NCBI GenBank assembly: GCA_005116955.1
Contig: SWDI01000005.1
Span: 1 to 64,000, forward strand
From: Nitrospira sp.
GTDB lineage: Bacteria; Nitrospirota; Nitrospiria; Nitrospirales; Nitrospiraceae
Direction of reading: 5' to 3'
DNA: 64,000 nt
Part shown: piece after piece, positions 34,455 to 42,883 of the stretch
Position numbering within the stretch: the first letter of the stretch is position 1
How the letters are laid out: every line of letters begins with the position of its first letter
The notes under the pieces: model-generated
The model's input: the letters and a program-made list of their open reading frames with translations, nothing else
The model's database searches: none
Told to the model about the DNA's origin: nothing
Made by a program: the position numbers and the translations under genes

Positions 34455-35960
34455 TTGGCACAGATCGACGCCTCCTGTCCGACCCTCTCGCCTGAGGCAG
34501 CACGAGAACGCTGCGTGGCCATTCGTGAGCAGTTGTGTCGCGCGAACGTGTTCGGATCTCCAACCACCTTGCCACTACAGGACTCCACTTCAGGCATGCA
34601 GGCGGTGACCTCCTGGCGAGTCAGCCCCTGCCCACTGTACCTGTCATCTGAGCAACTGCGGTTCTTCACTGACTTAGGGCCACATCTGCTGTCGTTCTAT
34701 CGAGGATTGAATCGGTTATACACCGAAAGCGTCAAAGGCATTCAACCGACCTGGATCGCAGGCTACCTCGATCAAGGGAAGCCGGCCGCATTAGTGCAAT
34801 ACAGCCGCATGAAACGGTTTCGCGATGCCCTGCCTGACGTCATTAGACCCGATATTATCCCCACACAGGACGGCATGGTGATCACCGAACTGGATTCGGT
34901 TCCAGGGGGAATCGGGCTCACCGCCTGTCTATCTCGCATCTATCACGATCTCGACGGCGGTCCCCCACAGATCATCGGGGGAGAAAACGGCATGCTCCAC
35001 GGATTTGCTCGCATGCTGCGCTCTCTCCAGGATCAGCAGGAAGGATGCATCGCGATTCTGGTCTCCGACGAATCGAAAGACTATCGGCCGGAAATGTCCT
35101 GGTTGGCCGCTCAGCTCCGCGAAGAGGGATTGTCCGTCTGGTGTGTCGAACCACGCGAGATTCGGTTTACGGAGGACGGACTTCGCCTCCACACCGACGG
35201 AAGCGAGCAGGCGATCAGCGTCCTCTATCGATTTTATGAGCTGTTCGACTTGTTGAATATTCCCAAAGCTGAACTGGTCCAATATGCCGCGAAGAAAGGT
35301 CGGGTCTCCATCACACCTCCCTATAAGCCGGCACTAGAGGAAAAATCCGCCTTCGCCCTGCTCCACCATCCGATCCTCCGCCCGTTTTGGGAAAAAGAAC
35401 TCGGAGCAGACTGCCTGCTGCATTTGACCACGATCATGCCGAAAACCTGGCTACTTGACCCGGCACCGCTTCCTGCGATCGCGACGATTCCGGACCTGCA
35501 TATAGGGAACCGTCCGGTGGCGAACTGGGCTGAACTTGAGAAAGCGACGCAGAAGGAACGCCAGTTTGTCATCAAGCCTTCCGGATTTTCGGAACTGGCC
35601 TGGGGAAGCCGTGGCGTTTCGATCGGGCATGACATGCCTCAGACCGAATGGGTTGAGGCGCTTCGGAAAGCCCTTGCATCCTTTCCGACCACCCCCTATA
35701 TCCTGCAAGAATTCCATAAGGGTCGGTTGTTTGAGCTGGACTTTATGGATGAGCACCAACAGACCATGGCGCACATGTCAGGCCGGGCGCGACTCTCCCC
35801 GTATTACTTTGTTTCGGAAGGAAGAGCTGAACTCGCCGGTATCCTGGCTACCATCTGTCCAGCCGACAAAAAAATTCTTCATGGCATGAAAGACGCGATT
35901 ATGGTCCCTTGCGCTCTTCGACAAGAGGACAGCGATGTGCCTCGCCCGAATAAACTATAA
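34455..35960 (+). CDS. ATP-grasp-like protein, unknown substrate
   Basis: 501 residues from a TTG at 34455 with AGAAGGG 7 bases upstream; a later ATG would also fit. The sequence contains V-I-T-E-L-D-S-V-P-G-G-I-G-L-T-A and, near 350-420, F-V-I-K-P-S-G-F-S-E-L-A-W-G and I-L-Q-E-F-H-K-G, resembling the ATP-binding parts of circularly permuted or glutathionylspermidine-synthase-like ATP-grasp ligases. Such enzymes join a carboxylate to an amine. First gene of the plus-strand operon, 46 bases before the glutaredoxin. The call rests on motif likeness only. Confidence 0.55.
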   Translation: MAQIDASCPTLSPEAARERCVAIREQLCRANVFGSPTTLPLQDSTSGMQAVTSWRVSPCPLYLSSEQLRFFTDLGPHLLSFYRGLNRLYTESVKGIQPTWIAGYLDQGKPAALVQYSRMKRFRDALPDVIRPDIIPTQDGMVITELDSVPGGIGLTACLSRIYHDLDGGPPQIIGGENGMLHGFARMLRSLQDQQEGCIAILVSDESKDYRPEMSWLAAQLREEGLSVWCVEPREIRFTEDGLRLHTDGSEQAISVLYRFYELFDLLNIPKAELVQYAAKKGRVSITPPYKPALEEKSAFALLHHPILRPFWEKELGADCLLHLTTIMPKTWLLDPAPLPAIATIPDLHIGNRPVANWAELEKATQKERQFVIKPSGFSELAWGSRGVSIGHDMPQTEWVEALRKALASFPTTPYILQEFHKGRLFELDFMDEHQQTMAHMSGRARLSPYYFVSEGRAELAGILATICPADKKILHGMKDAIMVPCALRQEDSDVPRPNKL

Positions 35961-36006
35961 ATGGCCGTTTCACTTTCTCCCGTATTCCTGGTAGCCTGTA
36001 CCAATC

Positions 36007-36345
36007 GTGCCTATGACTCTTTTCCATGTCGACTGGTGCCCTGACTGTGTAGTGGTTCGCCGAAAACTGGCGGACTTGGGGCTGACCTATGAAGATGTCA
36101 TCGTGCCGGACAACAGACGTATGCGCACGCAAGTTCACGAGGTATCCGGCCAATATTATGTCCCGGTCCTCAAGGACGGCGATCTCGTGCTGACGGAAAC
36201 CGCCGACATTCTGGCCTATCTGGACGAGCGGTCTCGCACCGACCGGGCTGGAGCCACAGCAACAACCGAGTTTCAGTCGCAAGCCCGCACGACACCCGAT
36301 GTTGCGGGCGAAGACGACGACCACCCTTCTTGTCGGATCAACTGA
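36007..36345 (+). CDS. glutaredoxin-like protein
   Basis: 112 residues from GTG 36007; ATG 36013 is an alternative, and neither has a strong ribosome site. Thioredoxin-fold start T-L-F-H-V-D-W-C-P-D-C with a CPDC redox pair, and Y-V-P-V-L-K-D-G as cis-Pro loop, then L-T-E-T-A-D-I-L-A-Y-L like GST N-terminal domains. The last 35 residues are a disordered polar tail (T-A-T-T-E...). Seventeen bases before KamA, in the operon. Confidence 0.8.
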   Translation: MPMTLFHVDWCPDCVVVRRKLADLGLTYEDVIVPDNRRMRTQVHEVSGQYYVPVLKDGDLVLTETADILAYLDERSRTDRAGATATTEFQSQARTTPDVAGEDDDHPSCRIN

Positions 36346-36362
36346 CCACCGAAGGACGGCAC

Positions 36363-37556
36363 ATGGAAGAATGGCAACAGATTCTCGCAAAAAGTATCGT
36401 CAAGCCAAAGGACCTCGCTGAACGGTTTGGCCTCGATGAGAAAGAAATAGAAGCGATCGTCGGCCCCTATCCGATGCGGATTACTCCGACGGTACTTGAG
36501 ACGATCAAATCGAAGGACGATGCCATCTGGAAGCAGGTCGTCCCCGATATCGTGGAGTTGGCCGACATCGACGCGGAGGACGATCCACTAGAAGAAGATC
36601 TCATGAGCCCGGTGCCCCATCTGGTCCACCGATATCCAGATCGAGTGCTGCTCATGGTCACCAATCAATGCCCGATCTATTGCCGGTTCTGCACCAGAAA
36701 GCGACTGGTGGGCAAACCTGGTTTCCTGAAAAAAGGCGAGTTGGACCGTGCGATCCAGTATCTTCGTGAGCATAGGGAAGTGCGTGATGTCATCCTGTCA
36801 GGAGGCGACCCACTGCTGCTCCCCGACCATCTCCTCGAACGCATCTTCAAGGCTCTGCGGACCATTCCTCACCTGGAACTCATCCGCATCGGATCGCGGG
36901 TCCCAGGGTCGTTGCCGCAACGAATCACCCCCAAGCTCTGCGAGATGGTGAAAAAGTATCATCCTATTTACATGAACTTGCATTTCAATCACCCGGACGA
37001 ACTGACGACTGAGGTGAAGGCGGCGTGCGGCATGCTCGCGGATGCCGGCATTCCCCTAGGCGCCCAAACCGTACTCCTCAAAGGCGTGAACGACAATCCA
37101 GACATTATGAAACGCCTCGTCCATCAACTGCTCCTTGCGCGGGTGAAGCCCTATTATCTTTATCAGGCCGACTTGACCAAGGGGACGAATCATTTCCGGA
37201 CATCCGTCGAAACGGGGCTGAACATCATCAAGGCGCTCCAAGGCCATACGAGTGGAATGGCCGTGCCCCATTTCGTCATCGATGCACCGGGCGGCGGCGG
37301 CAAGATTCCGCTACTGCCGGATGACTATCTGGTCCACATGGACAAGGACGGAGCCCTCCTCCGGAATTATGAGAACAAGACGTTTCACTATCCCCAGCCA
37401 AAGCCTGACAACCGGCGGGAACTTCCGATGGTCGGTATCGGCGCCTCGCTCGATACCGCAGAAGAATCCTATGTAACGTGTGGTAACAGCTACCCTGATC
37501 GCGACGGCTATGCCGCTTGGGGGAACAGCTGCGGCGGAGATGCAGACGACCTGTGA
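36363..37556 (+). CDS. kamA: lysine 2,3-aminomutase (KamA family, radical SAM)
   Basis: 397 residues from ATG 36363, selected because GAAGGA lies 6 bases upstream. Radical SAM cluster motif C103-x3-C107-x2-C110, PLP lysine K314 in A-P-G-G-G-G-K, and Asp270 and Asp307, equivalent to the two substrate-lysine-binding Asp residues of clostridial KamA, all present. Longer than EF-P-lysylating EpmB (about 340 residues), so true KamA activity (L-lysine to L-beta-lysine) is favoured. Stop overlaps the Dcd-like start (GTGA). Confidence 0.88.
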   Translation: MEEWQQILAKSIVKPKDLAERFGLDEKEIEAIVGPYPMRITPTVLETIKSKDDAIWKQVVPDIVELADIDAEDDPLEEDLMSPVPHLVHRYPDRVLLMVTNQCPIYCRFCTRKRLVGKPGFLKKGELDRAIQYLREHREVRDVILSGGDPLLLPDHLLERIFKALRTIPHLELIRIGSRVPGSLPQRITPKLCEMVKKYHPIYMNLHFNHPDELTTEVKAACGMLADAGIPLGAQTVLLKGVNDNPDIMKRLVHQLLLARVKPYYLYQADLTKGTNHFRTSVETGLNIIKALQGHTSGMAVPHFVIDAPGGGGKIPLLPDDYLVHMDKDGALLRNYENKTFHYPQPKPDNRRELPMVGIGASLDTAEESYVTCGNSYPDRDGYAAWGNSCGGDADDL

Positions 37557-38710
37557 CCACTCATTCATCTCGAGCCGGCATTCTCCCCTATCAAGACATC
37601 AAACGCTTGATCGCAAACCGAGCCATCAGCGCCTCCCCGTCTATCGAGAGCCGGCAGATCCAGCCAGCCAGCCTTGATCTCCGCCTTGGCCGGAAGGCCT
37701 ATCGACTGATCAGCAGCTTCTTGCCAGAACTGTCGGCCATTTCCTCGCGTCTGAACGTGCTAGATTTTTATCAGTCAGACCTCGTGATGTACGAGATGGA
37801 TCTGACCGACGGAGCGATTCTGGAGAAGGGGCATGTGTATCTCGTTCCATTGCTGGAACAGCTGGCCCTCCCGAAAACGATCCGTGCACGGGCGAATCCA
37901 AAGAGCACGACCGGTCGTCTGGATGTCTTTACCCGCGTGGTGACGGATCTCACGTCCGGATTCGATGAAATTCGTGCTGGCTATCGAGGCCAGCTCTTCC
38001 TAGAGGTCGTCCCACGCTCATTTGCCATCAAAGTTCGCACGGGACAGTCATTGAACCAAATCCGGTTTGTGTATGGCAAAACCACGGTGCCGGACCGAAC
38101 GCTTCAGGCCCTTCATCGGAACACACCATTGCTGTACCATAATGTGGCTTCCCCGAAGGCCGTCGGCAGCCGAGACTTTCGTGTTGAGCGTGGATTGTTC
38201 CTCCGCATTGACCTCGCGGGCACGGATCAGCGAGACTCCCGTATCATCGGGTACCGTGCGAAGAAGAACAGCCACGTCATTGATCTGGAGAAAGTCGGCC
38301 ATTATGCGGCGGCTGACTTTTGGGAGCCGCTCCATCGCCATCGCCACGACAGCTTGTTATTGGAGCCAGAAGAGTTTTATATCCTGGCCTCAAAGGAGCG
38401 CATTCGCGTGCCGGCCGGCTACGCCGCCGAGATGGTGGCCTACGAAGCAGCCTGCGGGGAGCTCCGGACTCACTATGCGGGATTTTTCGACCCTGGATTC
38501 GGGTATGGATCAAAGGGAGAGATCACCGGCACACAAGTTGTGCTGGAAGTTCGCCCACACGACGTGCCATTCTTGATCCATGACGGACAGACCTTCTTCA
38601 AAGTCGTCTATGACAGGATGATGGGAATGCCGACACAGCTGTATGGATCGGGGTTAGGATCTTCTTATCAACGACAGACCTTATCGCTCAGTAAGCATTT
38701 TAAAGTCTAA
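37553..38710 (+). CDS. two-domain dCTP deaminase (Dcd-like)
   Basis: 385 residues starting at GTG 37553, overlapping the KamA stop by four bases; an upstream in-frame start would lie inside KamA. Two dUTPase/Dcd-type halves. The first carries S-x-x-G-R-L-D and L-F-L-E-V (catalytic Glu); the second has A-E-M-V-A-Y-E-A and F-D-P-G-F-G-Y and V-V-L-E-V. Matches the long 2'-deoxycytidine-triphosphate deaminase found in alphaproteobacteria. Why it is joined to KamA is unclear. Confidence 0.85.
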   Translation: MTTHSSRAGILPYQDIKRLIANRAISASPSIESRQIQPASLDLRLGRKAYRLISSFLPELSAISSRLNVLDFYQSDLVMYEMDLTDGAILEKGHVYLVPLLEQLALPKTIRARANPKSTTGRLDVFTRVVTDLTSGFDEIRAGYRGQLFLEVVPRSFAIKVRTGQSLNQIRFVYGKTTVPDRTLQALHRNTPLLYHNVASPKAVGSRDFRVERGLFLRIDLAGTDQRDSRIIGYRAKKNSHVIDLEKVGHYAAADFWEPLHRHRHDSLLLEPEEFYILASKERIRVPAGYAAEMVAYEAACGELRTHYAGFFDPGFGYGSKGEITGTQVVLEVRPHDVPFLIHDGQTFFKVVYDRMMGMPTQLYGSGLGSSYQRQTLSLSKHFKV

Positions 38711-38712
38711 CC

Positions 38713-39126
38713 ATGGCTCCATCCGATTTACCACCGCCTCACAACGAATCGCTGGCCCCGCCACGTCCGACCGAACCGGAAGAGCAGGGGACAGGAAACG
38801 AGCATCAGATCCACGTCATCGGCTTGATGGTCGGAACCGCGCTGATGTTTATTGGCTTTCTCAATGTGTTTCTGTCCATCAGCGGCGGCTTTGAAATCAA
38901 TATTGTGCCCTTTCTCATCTATTTTGGCGGGCTGGCGATATGGGCTAATGCCGCCATCGAAACGCCGACTTTCCGGTATGGAGTCATGACCCTTGCCATT
39001 ACCTTAGCCTTGGGTCTCTTTCAGTATGGGGAAGTTCTGTTTTGGCACAAGCAGGTCCTCTTCTGGGTCACCATCATCATCGTGATGTACTTCATGTTCG
39101 TCGAGCCCAAGAAACCCACAACGTGA
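38713..39126 (+). CDS. hypothetical multi-helix membrane protein
   Basis: 137 residues, 2 bases after the Dcd stop. First 30 residues polar (Pro/Glu-rich), then about four transmembrane segments (35-58, 63-80, 89-104, 112-130). No family recognised. Operon member between Dcd-like and glycosyltransferase genes. Confidence 0.7.
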   Translation: MAPSDLPPPHNESLAPPRPTEPEEQGTGNEHQIHVIGLMVGTALMFIGFLNVFLSISGGFEINIVPFLIYFGGLAIWANAAIETPTFRYGVMTLAITLALGLFQYGEVLFWHKQVLFWVTIIIVMYFMFVEPKKPTT

Positions 39127-39132
39127 TCTCTG

Positions 39133-39828
39133 ATGGCGATTACTGTCGTCATTCCAACCTTAAACGAAGAAAAGAACCTTCCACGAACTCTTGCGCGCCT
39201 ATCGGCGGCTGCCCTGAGGGAGATTATCATCGTTGACGGCGGCAGCACCGACAGCACCGTCAGCCTCGCTGAAGAATTTTGCGCCCGTACGCTCAATGCC
39301 CGCATCATTACGTCGTCACGAGGGCGCGCGCGCCAAATGAACGAAGGGGCAAAAGCCACACAGGGGGAGACCTTACTCTTCCTGCATGCTGACACCCAGT
39401 TGCCTGCACAAGCCGGACCGATCATAGAATTGGCCTTGAGCAAACACCATTCAGCTGTGGGCGGACACTTCAACGTCCGATTCGATAATCCCTCGGTTTG
39501 GGGCCGAGTCATCAGTTTCTTTATGAATCGCCGGTCGCGCGTGACGGGCATCGCGACCGGCGACCAAGCTCTCTTCGTCCGCCGCCACGTGTTCGAACGG
39601 CTCGGAGGATTTTCCGAGATTCCGCTCATGGAAGACATTGAATTCAGCAGTCGGCTGCAGCAAGCAGGTCGAACGGTGGCGCTCCGGGATGCTGTCATCA
39701 CCTCCTTTCGTCGGTGGGAAACACAGGGCCCGCTGAGAACCATTCTCTTGATGTGGACCCTGCGCTTCCTGTACTGGGCAGGAGTCAGCCCTCACCGGCT
39801 TAAGGACTTTTACGCCACTATCCGATGA
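39133..39828 (+). CDS. family 2 glycosyltransferase (TIGR04283, arsenosugar-cluster type)
   Basis: 231 residues. A-I-T-V-V-I-P-T-L-N-E-E-K-N-L and I-I-V-D-G-G-S-T-D-S-T (GT-A fold), F-L-H-A-D-T-Q-L (DxD-like metal site), and G-D-Q-A-L-F-V-R-R, P-L-M-E-D-I-E-F-S-S-R-L match the TIGR04283 family. In other bacteria this family sits in arsenosugar gene clusters; there is no arsenic gene here. Followed directly by the TIGR04282-type partner with ATGA overlap. Confidence 0.87.
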   Translation: MAITVVIPTLNEEKNLPRTLARLSAAALREIIIVDGGSTDSTVSLAEEFCARTLNARIITSSRGRARQMNEGAKATQGETLLFLHADTQLPAQAGPIIELALSKHHSAVGGHFNVRFDNPSVWGRVISFFMNRRSRVTGIATGDQALFVRRHVFERLGGFSEIPLMEDIEFSSRLQQAGRTVALRDAVITSFRRWETQGPLRTILLMWTLRFLYWAGVSPHRLKDFYATIR

Positions 39829-40580
39829 AACCAACACCCCTTCACCTCTCATCCCTCACCCCTCACCAAACCGCCCTGGTGATCTTTGCCAAAGCGCCGA
39901 TTCCCGGCCAGGTCAAGACACGCCTCTCCCCGCCGCTCACTCCCGATGAAGCCGCTACACTCCATGGGAGCTTCGTCCTGGATACCCTGGAGCGAACAAA
40001 AGCCGCTGTCACGAAGCTCACGTTGCCGATCGATCGCTATCTGGCCTGCGCCCCGTCTGCGACGCATGTCTTCTTCAAGATTCTGGAGGAACGGCAAAGC
40101 GTAAAGCTGCTCGATCAAGTCGGCGCCGACCTTGGTGCACGCATGAATCAGGCCTTTCACACACTGTTCGCGCACGGATACCGACAGGTCGTCCTCCTTG
40201 GGACGGATGTACCGACGCTTCCGCTCGACCATGTCAAACAGGCCATCGCCTCACTGGAGAACCATGATCTCGTGCTTGGGCCAGCATTGGACGGAGGCTA
40301 TTATCTGATCGGCCTCAAGCGGATGGCACCGGAACTCTTCGCCGACATTCCATGGTCGACAGATCAAGTACTCAGACTCACTCAGGAGAAAGCAGCGACG
40401 ATCGGCCTCAAGGCTTCCTTGATTCAACCGTGGCGCGACGTCGATACTCTGGCCGATCTAGAAGCCCTCATTGAGGCTTGCAACGCTGAGGCCAAGAAGG
40501 CGAAGAATGATCGGGTGTTTTCAAGCCGCACAACCGGCGTCCTTCAGGCGCTCGCCAAACGACTTTGTTCGAGAACATAA
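39825..40580 (+). CDS. DUF2064/TIGR04282 glycosyltransferase-like protein
   Basis: 251 residues. T-A-L-V-I-F-A-K-A-P-I-P-G-Q-V-K-T-R-L (NTP-transferase-like start), G-T-D-V-P-T-L-P (acidic metal-binding motif), D-G-G-Y-Y-L-I-G-L-K and S-T-D-Q-V-L. Typical partner of TIGR04283 proteins; nucleotidyl- or glycosyl-transferase role is inferred. The downstream SDR ORF start overlaps the end, but I start that gene later. Confidence 0.85.
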   Translation: MKPTPLHLSSLTPHQTALVIFAKAPIPGQVKTRLSPPLTPDEAATLHGSFVLDTLERTKAAVTKLTLPIDRYLACAPSATHVFFKILEERQSVKLLDQVGADLGARMNQAFHTLFAHGYRQVVLLGTDVPTLPLDHVKQAIASLENHDLVLGPALDGGYYLIGLKRMAPELFADIPWSTDQVLRLTQEKAATIGLKASLIQPWRDVDTLADLEALIEACNAEAKKAKNDRVFSSRTTGVLQALAKRLCSRT

Positions 40581-40612
40581 TAACGTTCCCAACCATTCAC
40601 CCAAGGGTCCAC

Positions 40613-41347
40613 ATGAACCAGCACGTCGCACTCATCACCGGAGGGGCGAAAGGCATCGGGCGGGGGATCGCCCTCGATCTCGCTTCTCAGCAGTGGAAGA
40701 TCGCTGTCTGCTATAGAACCAGCGACGCTGAGGCCAAGACAACGGCGCAGGAGATCATCCAGCGAGGAGGACAAGCGCTGGCCATCCGGTGCGATGTGTC
40801 CGACCCAGTGGCGGCCAAGAACATGGTCACGCAGGTTGAAAAGGAATGGGGGCGAATCGATGTCCTGATCAATGGCGCTGGCCCCTATCATCGCATCAAC
40901 TTGTTCGACGAAACCATCGAAGGCTGGAACGACATGTTCGACGGCAACCTGCATCCCATTTTCTATCTGGCTCAAGCTGTCGCGCCGGGCATGAAGGCCC
41001 GCAAGGCCGGCCGCATCATCAGCTTCAGCATGGCCAATGCGGACCAGATGGAAGCACAGCCCGATGTGACGGCCCACTACATTGCCAAGGCTGGCGTGCT
41101 GATCCTGACACGTACTTTGGCGAAATTATTAGCCCCCTATGGCATTACCGTCAACGCCATCTCGCCAGGCTTCATCGATTCGGGAAGCGCGCCGCCGCAA
41201 GAACTCGCCGCCATGACCAAACGTATTCCTGCCGGGTACATCGGAACGGTTGACGATACCGTTGCAGCTGTTCGTTATTTACTCAGCGAAGAGGCCCGTT
41301 ATGTCAACGGGGCAAACATTCAGATCAGTGGAGCGTGGGGAATATGA
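40613..41347 (+). CDS. SDR-family oxidoreductase (FolM/FabG-like)
   Basis: 244 residues from ATG 40613; the frame opens at 40565. T-G-G-A-K-G-I-G-R-G-I-A, N-G-A-G-P-Y, the Y-I-A-K-A-G as YxxxK, and I-S-P-G-F-I. A Ser before the Tyr (F-S-M-A-N-A) is plausible. Resembles dihydropteridine-reductase/FolM-like members, but substrate is not certain. Last gene of the operon, followed by a region of direct repeats. Confidence 0.83.
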   Translation: MNQHVALITGGAKGIGRGIALDLASQQWKIAVCYRTSDAEAKTTAQEIIQRGGQALAIRCDVSDPVAAKNMVTQVEKEWGRIDVLINGAGPYHRINLFDETIEGWNDMFDGNLHPIFYLAQAVAPGMKARKAGRIISFSMANADQMEAQPDVTAHYIAKAGVLILTRTLAKLLAPYGITVNAISPGFIDSGSAPPQELAAMTKRIPAGYIGTVDDTVAAVRYLLSEEARYVNGANIQISGAWGI

Positions 41348-41426
41348 AGAGATGGAACGGCATTCAGGTTACTTCCTTGCTCACTGAGCGCGCACCCGGA
41401 ATGGTCGTAGTTTCCAATCAAGGATT

Positions 41427-41606
41427 GTGCTCGCTCAACGTACGCAGTGGAACCAACCTGAATGCCGTTCCTGAGAAGGGACAGGAGAGTAGTGGAGCTC
41501 GGTCAATGCGCGCAGTGTGAAACCAACCCAATCCTCTCGGAAAGGGCTGTGCTCACTCAATGTGCGTAGGGAAACCACCCTGGATACCCTTCTTTGGGGA
41601 GAAGGG
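41427..41606 (+). repeat. three imperfect direct repeats of 53-59 bp
   Basis: Units at 41427-41480, 41494-41546 and 41548-41606 share a GCTCxCTCAAxG core, an AGTGxxAACCAACC block and a final GAAGGG. A degenerate partial copy may lie just upstream (from about 41379). Non-coding, between SDR and zinc-ribbon genes; the track frames crossing it are artefacts. Confidence 0.75.
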
Positions 41607-41631
41607 AGTTCACGAAATGGAGGGGGTACAG

Positions 41632-42036
41632 ATGAAATCGGAACAGGAACGCGAAGCTCACAGTCGTTTTGTTCAGGCGCTTCAACACGAACATGTGATC
41701 TGCACCAAGCCCGGTTGCGGTGGAGCGATGGAGGTAGCCGATCACACCCCACATAGTGCCCGCATTAAGTCATACGAAGCCATCTGCGAACGTTGTCACA
41801 CCGTCGAGAAAATCATCGGCAAGGAGGAACATCTGCCCTCGTGGGATGTGGGCTCGATCACTCTCATGGCGGAAATGCATCTCCTCCACGAACAGCCGAC
41901 CTGTCCGAACGACGACACACCCATTACCTTCATTTCCTTGCCTAACCCACGCCGCAAGGCCCGCTACTGCCTTCAGTGCTACTACTGCGGCCGACATACG
42001 GAAATGAACTGGCCGCCTCGGGAAGCAAAGAGCTAA
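41632..42036 (+). CDS. zinc-ribbon protein, unknown function
   Basis: 134 residues from ATG 41632, since GGAGGG is 8 bases upstream and the longer frame begins in the repeats. Cys pattern C-T-K-P-G-C-G-G, C-E-R-C-H, C-P-N-D-D and C-L-Q-C-Y-Y-C-G suggests two zinc ribbons or a rubredoxin-like knuckle. No family assigned. Plus strand, alone, converging with the hydrolase. Confidence 0.6.
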   Translation: MKSEQEREAHSRFVQALQHEHVICTKPGCGGAMEVADHTPHSARIKSYEAICERCHTVEKIIGKEEHLPSWDVGSITLMAEMHLLHEQPTCPNDDTPITFISLPNPRRKARYCLQCYYCGRHTEMNWPPREAKS

Positions 42037-42070
42037 TCAACGAGGGCACCGCACCGCCTGTACCGTGACT

Positions 42071-42838
42071 TCAGTATACGGTAAGCGCCTTTTGAATGAA
42101 TTCCCTGAGACGGCGAAAGTAGGCTCGCCCACCAACTTGATACGTGTTGTTATGGTCGGCACCTTCTATCACATACCATTCCTTGGGCGATTTGGCCGCG
42201 TCGAAAACCTGGCGACCAAACTCAATGGGAATAATGTCATCCTTGTCCCCATGGATGATCAGCTTCGGAAGCGACAGCTGCGGGAGCCGGTCGATTAATC
42301 GATGCGCGGCGCCAAGAAGCCAATGCACGGGTAACCCACCATAATAGAATTTCGCCACGGCTTCGATGGAAGGAAATGATGATTCAAGAATGAGAGCTGA
42401 GGCTGGTCGTTGTACCGCAAGTTCACCGGCAACCGAAGTTCCAAGCGATCGGCCAAACAGGACGATTCGTTCAGGGCGGATCTTTCTGGTTTGGGTGAGG
42501 TAATCATATGCGCCATACGCATCCTGATAGAGTCCCCGCTCCGTGGGGGAAATGCGCTGACTCTTTCCATAGCCTCGATAGTCGAACAGGAAGACGGATA
42601 GCCCCAGTTGGTACAGCAGTTTCAGATTTTCAAGGCGGTCGATGATATTGCCAGCATTGCCATGGCACCAGAGCATGACCGGACGATCAGCAGCCGCTTC
42701 GACGTACCAGCCGAACAGTCTCACTCCATCGTCAGCTTGAAACCACACGTCTTCAAGCGGCAGACCGCTTAACCGTGCCCAATCTCGGTCTTGCCACGGT
42801 TCTGGATGATAGACGAAGAATTGGTCAAGAAAACTCAC
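42071..42838 (-). CDS. alpha/beta hydrolase (BEM46/YpkP-like)
   Basis: 255 residues. Oxyanion region W-C-H-G-N-A-G-N-I, nucleophile elbow G-R-S-L-G (Ser about 129), Asp in G-D-K-D-D-I-I-P and His in A-D-H-N-N give a full Ser-Asp-His triad. Similar to BEM46-type esterases/lipases that are often membrane anchored, here with only a weak hydrophobic start. Substrate unknown. Confidence 0.87.
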   Translation of the reverse strand: MSFLDQFFVYHPEPWQDRDWARLSGLPLEDVWFQADDGVRLFGWYVEAAADRPVMLWCHGNAGNIIDRLENLKLLYQLGLSVFLFDYRGYGKSQRISPTERGLYQDAYGAYDYLTQTRKIRPERIVLFGRSLGTSVAGELAVQRPASALILESSFPSIEAVAKFYYGGLPVHWLLGAAHRLIDRLPQLSLPKLIIHGDKDDIIPIEFGRQVFDAAKSPKEWYVIEGADHNNTYQVGGRAYFRRLREFIQKALTVY

Positions 42839-42883
42839 GGAGGGAGGATAACGGAACTTTTTTCAGGAAGGAAGGGATAGAGT

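Noticed and set aside
34211-34669. N-terminal extension of the YkgJ-DUF2156 frame
   Set aside because: Sequence is Arg/Ser-rich without protein character and overlaps the divergent ATP-grasp gene start.
41427-41606. CRISPR array
   Set aside because: Only three degenerate units with no spacer of constant length and no cas genes nearby.
41560-41631. Upstream extension of the zinc-ribbon gene
   Set aside because: The extended start lies in the direct repeats; the ribosome site GGAGGG supports the ATG at 41632.
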